In this document: positions 30,365 to 38,582 of the stretch, piece after piece
Layout: every line of letters begins with the position of its first letter
Numbering within the stretch: the stretch's first letter is position 1
Source of the DNA: Clostridia bacterium
GTDB taxonomy: Bacteria > Bacillota > Clostridia > Lachnospirales > Anaerotignaceae
Reading direction: 5' to 3'
Assembly: GCA_022651385.1 (NCBI GenBank)
Contig: JALCQR010000014.1
Span: 1-40,121 of the forward strand
Length of the DNA: 40,121 bases
Program-made: the position numbers and the translations under genes
Notes under the pieces: model-generated
Seen by the model: only the letters and a program-made list of their open reading frames with translations
Databases searched by the model: none
What the model was told of the DNA's origin: nothing

Positions 30365-30844
30365 ATGGAAAATGTTTTAGTAGTTTATTATTCTCACTCA
30401 TCAAACACCAGTAAGCTTGCGAAAATGATTGCAGAAAAAGTCGGAGGAAAGCTATACGAGATTATTCCAAAGTCGGCTTATCCCAATGACTACAATGCTG
30501 TTGTAGAGCAGGCAAGAAAAGAAATTCAGGCAGGTTTTCGTCCGCCGCTTAAAACCAATATCGAAAACATTGATATTTATAATACAGTTTTTGTGGGCAC
30601 ACCGAATTGGCTGAGCTCTGTCGCACCGCCTGTGGCAACGTTTCTCGAGTCCAATGATTTGTCCGGCAAAACTGTCATACCTTTTTGTACCAACGGAGGA
30701 GGCGGCTTTGGTCATATAGAACATGATATTCAAAAATTATGTTCAAATTCAAAAATATTGCCCGGATTTTCCGCTTACGGCAGCAGCATCAAAGATACAG
30801 AAGTATCAGCATGGCTTAAAAGAATCGGCATTCAAGAAAAATAA
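30365..30844 (+). CDS. Flavodoxin-like protein, 159 aa
   Basis: The FMN phosphate-binding loop is YYSHSSNTSKLAKMIAEKVGG near the N-terminus. VFVGTPNWLSSVAPPVATFL and FCTNGGGGFGHIEHDI give the two isoalloxazine loops. It acts as a one- or two-electron carrier or NAD(P)H/quinone reductase. It is alone behind the MerR-controlled promoter, so expression should be inducible. AAGGAGCGG precedes the ATG. Confidence 0.9.
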   Translation: MENVLVVYYSHSSNTSKLAKMIAEKVGGKLYEIIPKSAYPNDYNAVVEQARKEIQAGFRPPLKTNIENIDIYNTVFVGTPNWLSSVAPPVATFLESNDLSGKTVIPFCTNGGGGFGHIEHDIQKLCSNSKILPGFSAYGSSIKDTEVSAWLKRIGIQEK

Positions 30845-30915
30845 CAAAACAAGAAAACACAAAACAGCCTAATAATTTAATTTTTTTCGGGCATTCTAAA
30901 TCCGAGGTGAATAGC

Positions 30916-31062
30916 ATGGATAAAAATAAAAAACAGCCCATAGGACACAAGCCTGAAAAAAATGAAAGGCACATTTCCAAAGCATATCCGGTAATTGATA
31001 CCGACCTTGCACGGGATAACATTGAAAATGATACGCCTAATGCCGACCTTCAAGACTTATGA
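30916..31062 (+). CDS. Small hydrophilic protein, 48 aa
   Basis: The frame reads MDKNKKQPIGHKPEKNERHI and ends PNADLQDL. CCGAGGTGAATAGC before the ATG gives a good ribosome site. The protein is charged, with no hydrophobic stretch, and contains SKAYPVIDTDLARDNIEND. It looks like a conserved short protein rather than chance, given the clean frame and codon use, but I do not recognise the family. It is 71 bases after the flavodoxin gene and may share its transcript. Confidence 0.6.
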   Translation: MDKNKKQPIGHKPEKNERHISKAYPVIDTDLARDNIENDTPNADLQDL

Positions 31063-31096
31063 GTACAATCATAAATGCCGCTGTTTTGGGATAATT

Positions 31097-31115
31097 AAGG
31101 AGCCGGCTCCTTTTA
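31097..31115 (+). terminator. Palindromic terminator-like hairpin
   Basis: AAGGAGCCGGCTCCTT is a perfect 16-base palindrome followed by TT. A second weaker GAG/CTC hairpin with seven T follows at about 31127-31147. One or both end the flavodoxin/small-protein transcript. Confidence 0.55.
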
Positions 31116-31213
31116 GATAGTCTTTAAGGAGTCTAAGCTCTTTTTTTAATATTTATTTTTCAGTCATAATAATTATAATAAATGATACCCCTAATGCAGC
31201 GGCAATCACACCC

Positions 31214-31945
31214 CTATTTTTTCATACAGGCGTTTACAAACATGTCGAAAATTCCCTGCATGGTTTTATCTCCATAGGCTGCCATCAGTTCCGGGTGCCA
31301 CTGGATTCCAACTACGAATTCATCGGATTCTTGCTCAATTTCCTCAATAATACCGTCTGAGGCAGTAGCGCCAATACGGAAACCTGATGCAACACGGCAT
31401 ATTGCCTGATGGTGAAAACTGTTGGTCTGCACTATGCTCCCAAGCAGATTGTAGAGTCGGCTTTCCGTCTGAATGTGCACAGTGTGACAGCAGGCATTTG
31501 GTGCAGCTTCCTGATGATGTTTAAGTGCCGCCGCACCATTAAGAGAAACATCCTGATACAGTGTACCGCCAAAAGCCACATTAAGAGATTGTATGCCTCG
31601 GCAAATGCCTAAAATGGGACGATGTATACGTGAAGCACTGCGGATGGCGCAGAAGTCGGTATGATCTCGTATCGCGCAGGAAAAGCCCTGTTTCGGCGTC
31701 GGCTCTTCTCCATATTCCAGCGGATTGATGTCGCCGCCTCCTGTTACGATTAGGCCGTCTACAGCCTGCACTGCAGCCTCTGTCACTTCGTCATTCCATG
31801 TCAGCGGCATTATAAGCGGCAGCCCTCCGGCGTTGATAACTGATACCATATAAGCGTTGTTCACATTTATATGCTGACCGCCTTCCGGCTTGCCGGCGTC
31901 CTCTGACTGATAATTTCCCATTATTCCGATGATTGGTTTTGACAT
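31214..31945 (-). CDS. Class I glutamine amidotransferase-like gamma-glutamyl hydrolase (peptidase C26)
   Basis: The protein resembles PuuD and related gamma-glutamyl-GABA hydrolases. GLIVTGGGDINPLEYGEE is a family block, the nucleophile is in ILGICRGIQSLNVAFGGTLYQD, and the catalytic His-x-Glu lies in IQWHPELM. At 243 aa it is complete. AGGGAGG precedes the ATG. The genes for the rest of a putrescine pathway are not nearby, so the substrate is uncertain. Confidence 0.92.
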   Translation of the reverse strand: MSKPIIGIMGNYQSEDAGKPEGGQHINVNNAYMVSVINAGGLPLIMPLTWNDEVTEAAVQAVDGLIVTGGGDINPLEYGEEPTPKQGFSCAIRDHTDFCAIRSASRIHRPILGICRGIQSLNVAFGGTLYQDVSLNGAAALKHHQEAAPNACCHTVHIQTESRLYNLLGSIVQTNSFHHQAICRVASGFRIGATASDGIIEEIEQESDEFVVGIQWHPELMAAYGDKTMQGIFDMFVNACMKK

Positions 31946-32187
31946 AATATTTCCTCCCTTTAACTAATATTAAATGATACAGTGTCCGTAGCAAAACATG
32001 TCATACAGTTAGCGTTCATAATGAGTATTTAAGGTTTCCTGACCCTTCGGTCCTGTTATCATTCTATTCTGTTAGGAACACAACAAGTTGTTCTCTTGTA
32101 ACAAATATTATAGTCTGTGATTATCACCCAAAACAGTCCTTTTCTTCACAATATGATTATTCTTTTTATCATAAAAGCTTTGATTCT

Positions 32188-32223
32188 CACATTGATATAC
32201 TTGGAAAATAAGTATATAATGTG
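32188..32223 (+). promoter_or_regulatory. Promoter within a long dyad, flavodoxin 2
   Basis: TTGATA (32192-32197), 17 bp, TATAAT (32215-32220). The whole promoter is embedded in an imperfect dyad: CACATT-g-ATATACTT and AAGTATAT-AATGTG. This suggests control by a dimeric regulator that is not obviously encoded next to it. The region 31946-32187 shows no gene. Confidence 0.65.
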
Positions 32224-32311
32224 ATTAAAGCTGTCGATAAAGTCGGCATAATTTTATGTAGCAGTTAATTTTCTTCGGAAACTTTAATTGTATAGAAAGG
32301 AGCAATTTGTG

Positions 32312-32770
32312 ATGAATATTGGTATTATTGTTATGTCAAAAACCGGACACACACTTTCAGTTGCTCAAAGACTAAAAGATGCTCTTACGGAGAAAGGCCA
32401 CACAGTAAATCTCGAACGGGTAACGGCCATGAATGATACGAATAAACCGTCCGGCAAGCAACTTAAAGACGCTCCCAATGCTGAGCCTTACGATGTACTC
32501 ATATTTGGATCGCCTGTATGGGCTTCTTCGCTTTCTTCTGTTATGAAAGCTTATATGTCGCAGCTTCCTTCTTTGCAGGGAAAAAAGGTTGGATGTTTCG
32601 TTACCCAGTCCTTTCCTTATGCTTGGATGGGCGGAAACCGCGCAGTTAACCAGATGAAAAAAATCTGCAGCATAAAAGGCACGACGGTCTTTGCAGAAGG
32701 TGTAATTAATTGGTCAAACAAAAAGAGAGAAAATCAGATTATAAAGCTAATCGAAAAGATGAGTATTTGA
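32312..32770 (+). CDS. Flavodoxin-family protein, 152 aa
   Basis: The phosphate loop is MSKTGHTLSVAQRLKDALTE, followed by VLIFGSPVWASSLSSVMKAYM and CFVTQSFPYAWMGGNRAV. It probably binds FMN and carries electrons. Relative to the flavodoxin at 30.4 kb it is a different branch. I take ATG 32312, with AAAGGAG nine bases upstream, over the longer frame from 32288. Confidence 0.88.
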   Translation: MNIGIIVMSKTGHTLSVAQRLKDALTEKGHTVNLERVTAMNDTNKPSGKQLKDAPNAEPYDVLIFGSPVWASSLSSVMKAYMSQLPSLQGKKVGCFVTQSFPYAWMGGNRAVNQMKKICSIKGTTVFAEGVINWSNKKRENQIIKLIEKMSI

Positions 32771-32956
32771 CTGCCGGCCTTTTAATTTAGGAGTATGCGC
32801 GGTACATTTTTATATGAATTTCATCAGTCTTACCTTAAATAAATCACTTATAATGTTAACGTTATTTTAATTTAAAAAATATGTACAAGTAGTATCAAAT
32901 GCCTGTCCTTGTTAATATTATATAGTAAACAAATAGTTAGGTAAGGAATTGATAAT

Positions 32957-33370
32957 ATGTCAAAACAAGAAGAATTATTATGTTCTTTAGAGGGAAAAAC
33001 AGATGACGAAATAAGAAGTATCCTTAACAGAAGATATAAATTAAATTGGGACGAGCCTGAAAAAAATTGTCAGCTAAGCGAGCCTGAAAAAAGCAACCAG
33101 CCCAGCGAACCTGAAAAAAGCAGTCAGCCTGTCGAGACTGACAAAAGTTGTAACCTAAATAAACCTTGTAAGCTTTGGTATGCAAAAGTTTTCACCTATT
33201 GTGACCCTCACAGCTTAGAAGATAAATTGAACTTTTTCTTGTTTTTAGTCAATACTTTTGGATATCTTTGGCATATATGCTTTACACCAGAAGATACAGT
33301 TTTTCTCGGATGTATCTGTCCTTGCGGGGAAAAACAAACGATTCTTTATTATTCAATAACAGTTGTATGA
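32957..33370 (+). CDS. Unknown protein with nine-residue repeats, 137 aa
   Basis: The N-terminus (SKQEELLCSLEGKTDDEIRS) is helical. Residues 32-68 have four imperfect nine-residue repeats of the EPEKxxQxS type, varying DEPEKNCQLS to ETDKSCNLN. The C-terminal half is rich in Cys and aromatics (LWYAKVFTYCDPH, GYLWHICFTPED, GCICPCGEKQ) and may bind metal. AAGGAATTG is a modest ribosome site. I do not recognise it. A clear terminator follows at 33448. Confidence 0.5.
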   Translation: MSKQEELLCSLEGKTDDEIRSILNRRYKLNWDEPEKNCQLSEPEKSNQPSEPEKSSQPVETDKSCNLNKPCKLWYAKVFTYCDPHSLEDKLNFFLFLVNTFGYLWHICFTPEDTVFLGCICPCGEKQTILYYSITVV

Positions 33371-33447
33371 TTAATGCTATTTATTAATTCATTACAAATG
33401 ATTATGTAAGTGATTAATAGGACAAGTTAAAAAGTAATATGTAAATT

Positions 33448-33479
33448 CGAGGATAGATTTTTGACCTATCCTCGTTTTT
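33448..33479 (+). terminator. Intrinsic terminator
   Basis: CGAGGATAG (33448-33456) and CTATCCTCG (33466-33474) with a 9-base loop, then TTTTT. Confidence 0.85.
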
Positions 33480-33572
33480 CTTTGTCCCTAAGTTCATGCT
33501 TAGTCAATTTCTTTTGTTTTTTAAAATGCATACTTAACTTTACCTTGGGCAACCTACAATCGAGGTGATACT

Positions 33573-33719
33573 ATGTCATATGTGAATCCTGCTATAAAAG
33601 AGAAATTCGAATCTCTTTCAATTGATTTAAAGAACGAGATATTAAGCAAAAATGTTCAGTTAAATACTTTGCAAGACCTTATTGATGTTTTGGAGGGCAT
33701 TGTAGCAGAAGAGAAGTAA
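33573..33719 (+). CDS. Small helical protein, 48 aa
   Basis: The frame reads MSYVNPAIKEKFESLSIDLK and ends LEGIVAEEK. A strong GAGGTGA lies 6 bases upstream of the ATG. It is predicted to be nearly all helical. It resembles short conserved Firmicutes proteins of unknown role; molecular-glue or spore-associated roles cannot be judged. Its stop codon lies in the loop of a terminator hairpin, so the transcript ends immediately. Confidence 0.65.
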   Translation: MSYVNPAIKEKFESLSIDLKNEILSKNVQLNTLQDLIDVLEGIVAEEK

Positions 33720-33735
33720 TCTTCTGCTTTTTTTA
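33704..33735 (+). terminator. Terminator overlapping the stop codon
   Basis: AGCAGAAGA (33704-33712) and TCTTCTGCT (33720-33728), followed by T bases. The loop contains the TAA stop of the 48-aa gene. Confidence 0.85.
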
Positions 33736-33798
33736 TTTATTTTTCTTTGCTGCAATAATGCAAAACTGAGGTCTGACATTAAGTGAATATATTTTAGC

Positions 33799-34614
33799 TT
33801 ATTTCTTTTTCACCGGATAGCATACCTCGGTAACGAATTCATCCGGATTTTGTGTTTCAGCCGGGCTTACATGATATATATTGAATATCAGCCCATTATA
33901 CTCATATCCATTTGCTGCAATCCATTTTGCAACAGCTGCATTGACTTCATTAATCAAATCATAAGAACCCTTGTAGGTAGCACTTGCAAAAGTTACTTCC
34001 GGCACCGTTTTGAATTTCACATGTTCTGTATCCGGATAGCTGCCTTTTACAGTTTTCTGTACTTCTACATCAACATCAGATTCTTTATACTCTCTGTCGT
34101 GAAATGCAGCGCTGCAGCAGCAAGGGTCGGCAGGAACCAGATTCATATTGTCGGTCTCTTCACAGAGAACATTCCAAACTATACATTCCTGCTCATAACA
34201 AGGAATTGCCATACGTACACTTGCAACATATCTCTGCGGTAAAGTTTTCACAGTTACATTATAATTCATATTGTCGTCCTTTCTCAGCTGTTCAATAGCT
34301 GTATCCAGAAGCCGCAGCCTGTGATTTGTTTCTTCTTGCAGAGAAATCAGCTCAGAACGCTTAGTATTCAGATAATTTTCTAATTGCTCATGATTATCAT
34401 AGCAATTCAAAATATCATGTATAGATGCCAATCCAAATCCCATATCTTTAAGCGCTGTAATTCGTCCTACAATGGGAAGCTGTTCCTCACTGTAATAGCG
34501 ATAGCCTGTGAACTCATCTATCATAACCGGATTCAATAGGCCAATTTCATCATAGTATCTTAACATACGGATGCTGACTCTGGACAGTTTTGAAAAATCT
34601 CCTATTTTTAACAT
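33799..34614 (-). CDS. MerR regulator with GyrI-like ligand domain (BmrR type)
   Basis: HTH: LKIGDFSKLSRVSIRMLRYYDEIGLLNPVMIDEFTGYR. A coiled coil follows (LENYLNTKRSELISLQEETNH). The C-terminal GyrI-like domain spans about 120-271, with PQRYVASVRMAI, the DPCCCSAAFHD Cys run and FNIYHVSPAETQNPDEFVTEV. Such proteins bind hydrophobic drugs or metabolites and activate efflux or resistance genes. No transporter is adjacent; the target may be its own operon, or the acetyltransferase downstream of a different promoter. GGAGGAAACGAA precedes the ATG. Confidence 0.92.
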   Translation of the reverse strand: MLKIGDFSKLSRVSIRMLRYYDEIGLLNPVMIDEFTGYRYYSEEQLPIVGRITALKDMGFGLASIHDILNCYDNHEQLENYLNTKRSELISLQEETNHRLRLLDTAIEQLRKDDNMNYNVTVKTLPQRYVASVRMAIPCYEQECIVWNVLCEETDNMNLVPADPCCCSAAFHDREYKESDVDVEVQKTVKGSYPDTEHVKFKTVPEVTFASATYKGSYDLINEVNAAVAKWIAANGYEYNGLIFNIYHVSPAETQNPDEFVTEVCYPVKKK

Positions 34615-34759
34615 TTCGTTTCCTCCACACCAGTGTGTTTTATTGAGCTCAGATAAATAATAATACCTACCATAATGTGAGAGTCAATAGGCTTTTCAAA
34701 ATAACCATGACTTTCAATTCAGTGTATCTTATTTTTGATATTATGAATACAGTAAATAA

Positions 34760-34787
34760 CCCTGCCGGCCAATTACATCCGGCAGGG
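34760..34787 (-). terminator. Terminator of the GNAT gene
   Basis: CCCTGCCGG (34760-34768) and CCGGCAGGG (34779-34787) form a perfect 9-bp stem. On the minus strand it is followed by TTATTTA. It is 22 bases past the acetyltransferase stop. Confidence 0.7.
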
Positions 34788-34809
34788 CTATCACTTCATT
34801 CGCTTGGAT

Positions 34810-35433
34810 TTACACGAGCTGTCCAGGCAGCTTCAATTTTTTCTTCGGCGGAAATTGTGCGTCAAAAGTATCAATATCGATGCCTTCGCAATCGTAACCG
34901 TCCGGATCTGCATATGTCCCGGTAATGCCGTCAAGGAAGCCCTCTTCCAGTTCCTTTATTAAAAAGAATGATGCTTCATCTTCTCTCGGAACCGCATAGT
35001 AATGAATTCCTTTCGTGCTTGCCACTACAAATCCGGATTTACCATAAAAATTGATATTTCCGGTTATTGCAAGTGCTTTTGCACCGAGTTTTTTTGCTTT
35101 TTTCATTGAATACTGCAGGAGAATCGTCCCATAGCCTTTGTGCTGTAAATTCGGAGCCACACTAATTGGGCCAAATGTCATAATAGGAATGATGCGGCCA
35201 TCGTCTGCATGAATTTCCGAACGTGCATACATAACATGAGCAATAATCTTGTTGTCAACTGCCATGCACAAGCTAAGTTCCGGAATAAAATCCGGGCGTG
35301 TGCGATAGCGGTGCAGTACATAGTGTTCCAGACACCCCGGACGGTAAACGTTCCAGAATGCCTCTCGTGTTAAATTCTCAACTTTGCTGTAATCAGCGCT
35401 TGTTTCTATTCGAATAATGTAGTCATTTTTCAT
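34810..35433 (-). CDS. GNAT-family N-acetyltransferase, 207 aa
   Basis: The GNAT fold shows the acetyl-CoA loop VAPNLQHKGYGTILLQYSMKKAKKLG and the following ALAITGNINFYGKSGFV strand. The N-terminal part ends in VENLTREAFWNVYRPGCLEHYVLHRYR, and the C-terminal third (DIDTFDAQFPPKKKLKLPGQLV) is basic. The substrate is unknown, possibly a small molecule or antibiotic. ATG 35433 has GGAGGG 8 bases upstream; a longer frame lies in the leader and is unlikely. The leader carries a small reading frame and mutually exclusive hairpins around the ribosome site. Confidence 0.9.
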   Translation of the reverse strand: MKNDYIIRIETSADYSKVENLTREAFWNVYRPGCLEHYVLHRYRTRPDFIPELSLCMAVDNKIIAHVMYARSEIHADDGRIIPIMTFGPISVAPNLQHKGYGTILLQYSMKKAKKLGAKALAITGNINFYGKSGFVVASTKGIHYYAVPREDEASFFLIKELEEGFLDGITGTYADPDGYDCEGIDIDTFDAQFPPKKKLKLPGQLV

Positions 35434-35441
35434 TGTGTTAA

Positions 35442-35506
35442 CCCTCCTAAAATTGTTGACTGTCAATTTGGGAGGTTTGTATGAGATTGATTTACGCAAA
35501 CCTCCC
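35442..35506 (-). promoter_or_regulatory. Putative translational attenuator of the GNAT gene
   Basis: Read on the minus strand, segment 1 is GGGAGGTTTG (35497-35506), segment 2 is CAAACCTCCC (35470-35479) and segment 3 is the ribosome site GGAGGG (35442-35447). Segments 1 and 2 pair perfectly over 10 bp. Segment 2 can instead pair with segment 3 (CCTCC with GGAGG), extended by AAATTG with CAATTT. The two folds exclude each other, hiding or freeing the ribosome site. Confidence 0.6.
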
Positions 35507-35551
35507 GGTCAGCCTACAATCTCCAAAGTGTTGTTCTTCTTCAAACAGCAT
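35492..35551 (-). CDS. Leader peptide, 19 aa, upstream of the GNAT gene
   Basis: The frame reads MLFEEEQHFGDCRLTGRFA and stop. Its last codons run through segment 1 of the hairpin and it stops just before segment 2. AAGGAG is present but very close to the ATG, so initiation may be weak or from a short-leader mRNA. A TATAAT lies upstream on the same strand at 35568-35573. Translation would cover segment 1 and favour the closed form. Confidence 0.45.
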   Translation of the reverse strand: MLFEEEQHFGDCRLTGRFA

Positions 35552-35903
35552 TCTCCTTAAAAAAAATATTATAATCAAGCCTTATGGCTTAATTAGCAGG
35601 TTATAACAGTTCAAAATATAATTCAGTTTGACTTTGCATCGTCTAAAACGATTGCTTTGCCATACACACTTTTAATTATATATGAAAAACTTGCAAAATC
35701 AAGCAAATATATTTGAATAAGTCATTATTCTTGATGTAAATCAATATGTCGTATATAATGTATTACAGCAAAAGAATAATACCATTACTTTCATATCATT
35801 TGCGTTAAAAATGGGCGATATCACAGAGAAAAGTATATTAAAACGATATGGGAAGTTGGTTATATAAAATTCCGCAAGTCACGGAGAAAGAGGAAACTAA
35901 TCT

Positions 35904-36419
35904 ATGGAGAAAAAGAGAAAACATTTAAAAATAATCGGTTCTGCATTATTTACAATTTACTTGGCATTATTGGTATGGATTATATTGTTTAAACTACAAT
36001 TCAGATTAAGCGATATGGATCACTTCAGAAGCATAAATCTCATACCCTTTCATTATTCTGTTTCAATTGGAGAACGTTTTCATTTTGAGGAAGTTAGGGA
36101 TAATGTTTTGATTTTTATCCCCTTTGGGATTTTTATATCCATGCTGGCTCCAAGAATGAAGCTGCGGAGTAAAATTTTAATCATTGTCGGAACAAGCCTT
36201 GCTCTGGAAACGATGCAGTATGTTCTTGCCATCGGAGGTACAGACATCACGGATTTAATCACCAATAGCGCAGGAGGAGTAATCGGCATTGCTCTGTATG
36301 CACTATTGCTGAAGGCAGTAAAAGACAAACAAAAAACAGACACGGTCATTTCAATTATTGCAGGAGTAGTTGCAGTGTTGTTTTTGGGATTGATATCTGT
36401 ATTGCTTATATCTAATTAA
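35904..36419 (+). CDS. VanZ-like membrane protein, 171 aa
   Basis: Four or five membrane helices and the family pattern INLIPFHYS, DNVLIFIPFGIFISML and LALETMQYVLAIGGTDITDLITNSAGGVIG mark the VanZ fold. In enterococci VanZ gives low-level teicoplanin resistance; most genomic members have no known role. It stands alone, with AGAGGAAA before the ATG. The gap 35552-35903 between the leader and this gene is AT-rich; besides the TATAAT at 35568-35573 and an AAGCC/GGCTT palindrome at 35577, I see nothing. Confidence 0.85.
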   Translation: MEKKRKHLKIIGSALFTIYLALLVWIILFKLQFRLSDMDHFRSINLIPFHYSVSIGERFHFEEVRDNVLIFIPFGIFISMLAPRMKLRSKILIIVGTSLALETMQYVLAIGGTDITDLITNSAGGVIGIALYALLLKAVKDKQKTDTVISIIAGVVAVLFLGLISVLLISN

Positions 36420-36491
36420 AAAAATCACAAATATGAATATGACAGCAGTAAAATAGCGACACAGTCATAAACCGTTATGTTATATGTTCAC

Positions 36492-37463
36492 TCAGCAGTT
36501 CTCTTTTAAATTACTCACATGCGGTATCTTTTTATGTAAATTTATCATGATACCTACAATAATAAAAATCGCGCCAATCCAAAAAGTGACTGCTGCTTGT
36601 TCATGTAAAAACAAAATACCAAGAAACGCTGACACAAGGGGTTGTACCGGATAAAACGATGAGCAAGACCCAGCCTCCATCATAGACAAACTTTTATTCC
36701 AAAGAATATAGGCTACTCCTGTACAAATACTTCCCATATAAAGCACAGCAAGCACACATGAAATATCAAAGTGTACTGAACTTCCTGTGTATAGCTCACA
36801 TATGCATAATGGCAAATAGCAAACAACAGCAATGCTAATTCCATAGCGCGTAATAAGCATTGCATCATATTTTTGTGTTATCTTTCTCATAAACACAGAA
36901 ATAACCGACCAAAGCAATACAGAAAACAACGACAGTCCTATTCCAAGAAAGCCCCCTATATTTCCGCCTCCAAGAATTATGTAAACTCCTATTAATGCAA
37001 TCACTAATCCTATAATTTTCCATCTGGTAAGTTTTTCATGTAAAATTATTGCTGCAAATAAAGTCATAGTCAATGGGTTTAGCGAATTGATTAATGACGC
37101 TAATGAGGCGTTCGAATATTTCGTTCCCAATAACTGTGCCCCAACTGCAATAAAATATCCGCCTACTCCAATTAAAAACAGATAAGGTATATCCTTTTTT
37201 TCTATCTTTTTAGTTTGTTTCTTTTTCCCGGATATAATAGTCAGTGTTACAAAAGCAATACAAAACCGAAGAAACGACAATGTGAATGTCGGTATTTTGC
37301 TTAATGTATATTTACTTACTACATACAAACTTCCCCATAAAATAAAAGTCATTATAAGATAAATGTATGCTTTCCTTTTTTCTGTTCTTTTCATCAACTC
37401 ATTTTCACTTGAAACAACCATGTCCACTTTTTCTGCACCTTCATTTTTAAATAGAATATACAT
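36492..37463 (-). CDS. EamA/DMT-family permease, 10 helices
   Basis: Two EamA repeats are visible: the first with AYIYLIMTFILWGSLYVVSKY and FLRFCIAFVTLTII, the second with FLGIGLSLFSVLLWSVISVFM and VQPLVSAFLGILFLHEQ. About ten membrane segments fit drug/metabolite exporters. The substrate is unknown. The start is uncertain between 37463 and an internal ATG at 37421, since neither has a strong ribosome site. It is not clearly in an operon. Confidence 0.87.
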   Translation of the reverse strand: MYILFKNEGAEKVDMVVSSENELMKRTEKRKAYIYLIMTFILWGSLYVVSKYTLSKIPTFTLSFLRFCIAFVTLTIISGKKKQTKKIEKKDIPYLFLIGVGGYFIAVGAQLLGTKYSNASLASLINSLNPLTMTLFAAIILHEKLTRWKIIGLVIALIGVYIILGGGNIGGFLGIGLSLFSVLLWSVISVFMRKITQKYDAMLITRYGISIAVVCYLPLCICELYTGSSVHFDISCVLAVLYMGSICTGVAYILWNKSLSMMEAGSCSSFYPVQPLVSAFLGILFLHEQAAVTFWIGAIFIIVGIMINLHKKIPHVSNLKENC

Positions 37464-37751
37464 ACATAACAGACACTTTAAATATGTATCCGTATTATGT
37501 ATAAATCGAAGCCATTGTTTAAATAAATACTTTCCATATTAAATAGACACATTTTTCACTTTTCTTGTCTACTCAAGGGGAAAATTAATTCAAAAAATAA
37601 TGTTATACCACATTAAATCAAATGTCAATTTAATTGTATATATTAAGCACTCTTCTTTTGCAAATAAACTTTCCAATGCTAATTGAACCGTCAGTGTATC
37701 GTCCCTTTTTCGAGGAGTTTGTAATAACTAATGGCCTTTAAATTCTTGGGA

Positions 37752-37779
37752 GTATTCTAATAAAAATATACACATACTA
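37752..37779 (+). promoter_or_regulatory. Sigma-G-like promoter before ku
   Basis: GTATT (37752-37756), 16 bp, CATACTA (37773-37779) fits the forespore sigma-G consensus. The -10 block is a full match. The start of transcription would fall right at the AAGGAG site, leaving a very short leader, which weakens the call. The rest of the 336-base gap after the permease is AT-rich and shows no gene. Confidence 0.4.
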
Positions 37780-37799
37780 CAAAAAAAGGAGTGTTTAGT

Positions 37800-38582
37800 A
37801 TGGCTGTAGCACATAAGAGTGCAATATCGGTAGGTTTATTATATATTCCTGTTGGTCTTTATAAATCAACAAGGGATATTTCTGTAAACTTTAACCAACT
37901 ATGTAAGGATACCCATGAAAGAATAAAATACAAAAAGTATTGTCCTTCCTGTAATAAGGAAGTAACCAGCGATGATATTATAAAAGGATACGAATTTGAA
38001 AAAGGCCGCTACGTTACCATATCCGAGGAAGAGCTTGAAAAAATAAAAACAAAAAAGGATAAAACTATTCATATAGAGCATTTTGCAAAAATCACAGATG
38101 TTGACCAGATTTATTATGAAAAAAATTATTATCTTGCGCCGCAAATAGGAGCAGAAAAAGCCTTTGAATTATTAAGGCAGGCAATGCTTATTCAAAAAGA
38201 AATAGCTGTTGCAAAAACAGTAATAGGAACTAATGAGCAGCTTCTTGTACTATATCCTACAAAGGAGACTATTATAGCTAAGACATTATTTTATCAGGAA
38301 GAAATTCAGGAAATCCCGAAATCCACGGCTAATGTACAAGTAGACAAAGCCGAATTGGATATGGCAAAGGCAATGATTTTATCTATGACAAAAAAATTTG
38401 ATATATCTGCATATCATGACGAATACCAGAAACGGCTTAAAGAAGCAATTGAAGCTAAAATAAGAGGTCAGGAAATTGTAAACGCTGATACAAGCAAGCC
38501 AAATAATGTTATTGACCTTATGGATGCTTTGAAAAAGACTGTTGAAATGGCTCAAACAAAAGAACATGTAGGTACCGCATGA
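37800..38582 (+). CDS. ku: Bacterial Ku, non-homologous end joining
   Basis: Ku homodimers bind DNA ends and recruit LigD. The open beta-barrel core begins SAISVGLLYIPVGLYKSTRD and continues with KYCPSCNKEVTSDDIIKGYEFEKGRYVTISEEELEKI, in which CPSC is a partial zinc knuckle. The C-terminal KIRGQEIVNAD region recruits ligase. At 260 aa it is a small, basic-tail-poor form. ATG 37800 follows AAGGAG. Its stop overlaps the ligase start by 4 bases, so the two are coupled. Confidence 0.95.
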   Translation: MAVAHKSAISVGLLYIPVGLYKSTRDISVNFNQLCKDTHERIKYKKYCPSCNKEVTSDDIIKGYEFEKGRYVTISEEELEKIKTKKDKTIHIEHFAKITDVDQIYYEKNYYLAPQIGAEKAFELLRQAMLIQKEIAVAKTVIGTNEQLLVLYPTKETIIAKTLFYQEEIQEIPKSTANVQVDKAELDMAKAMILSMTKKFDISAYHDEYQKRLKEAIEAKIRGQEIVNADTSKPNNVIDLMDALKKTVEMAQTKEHVGTA

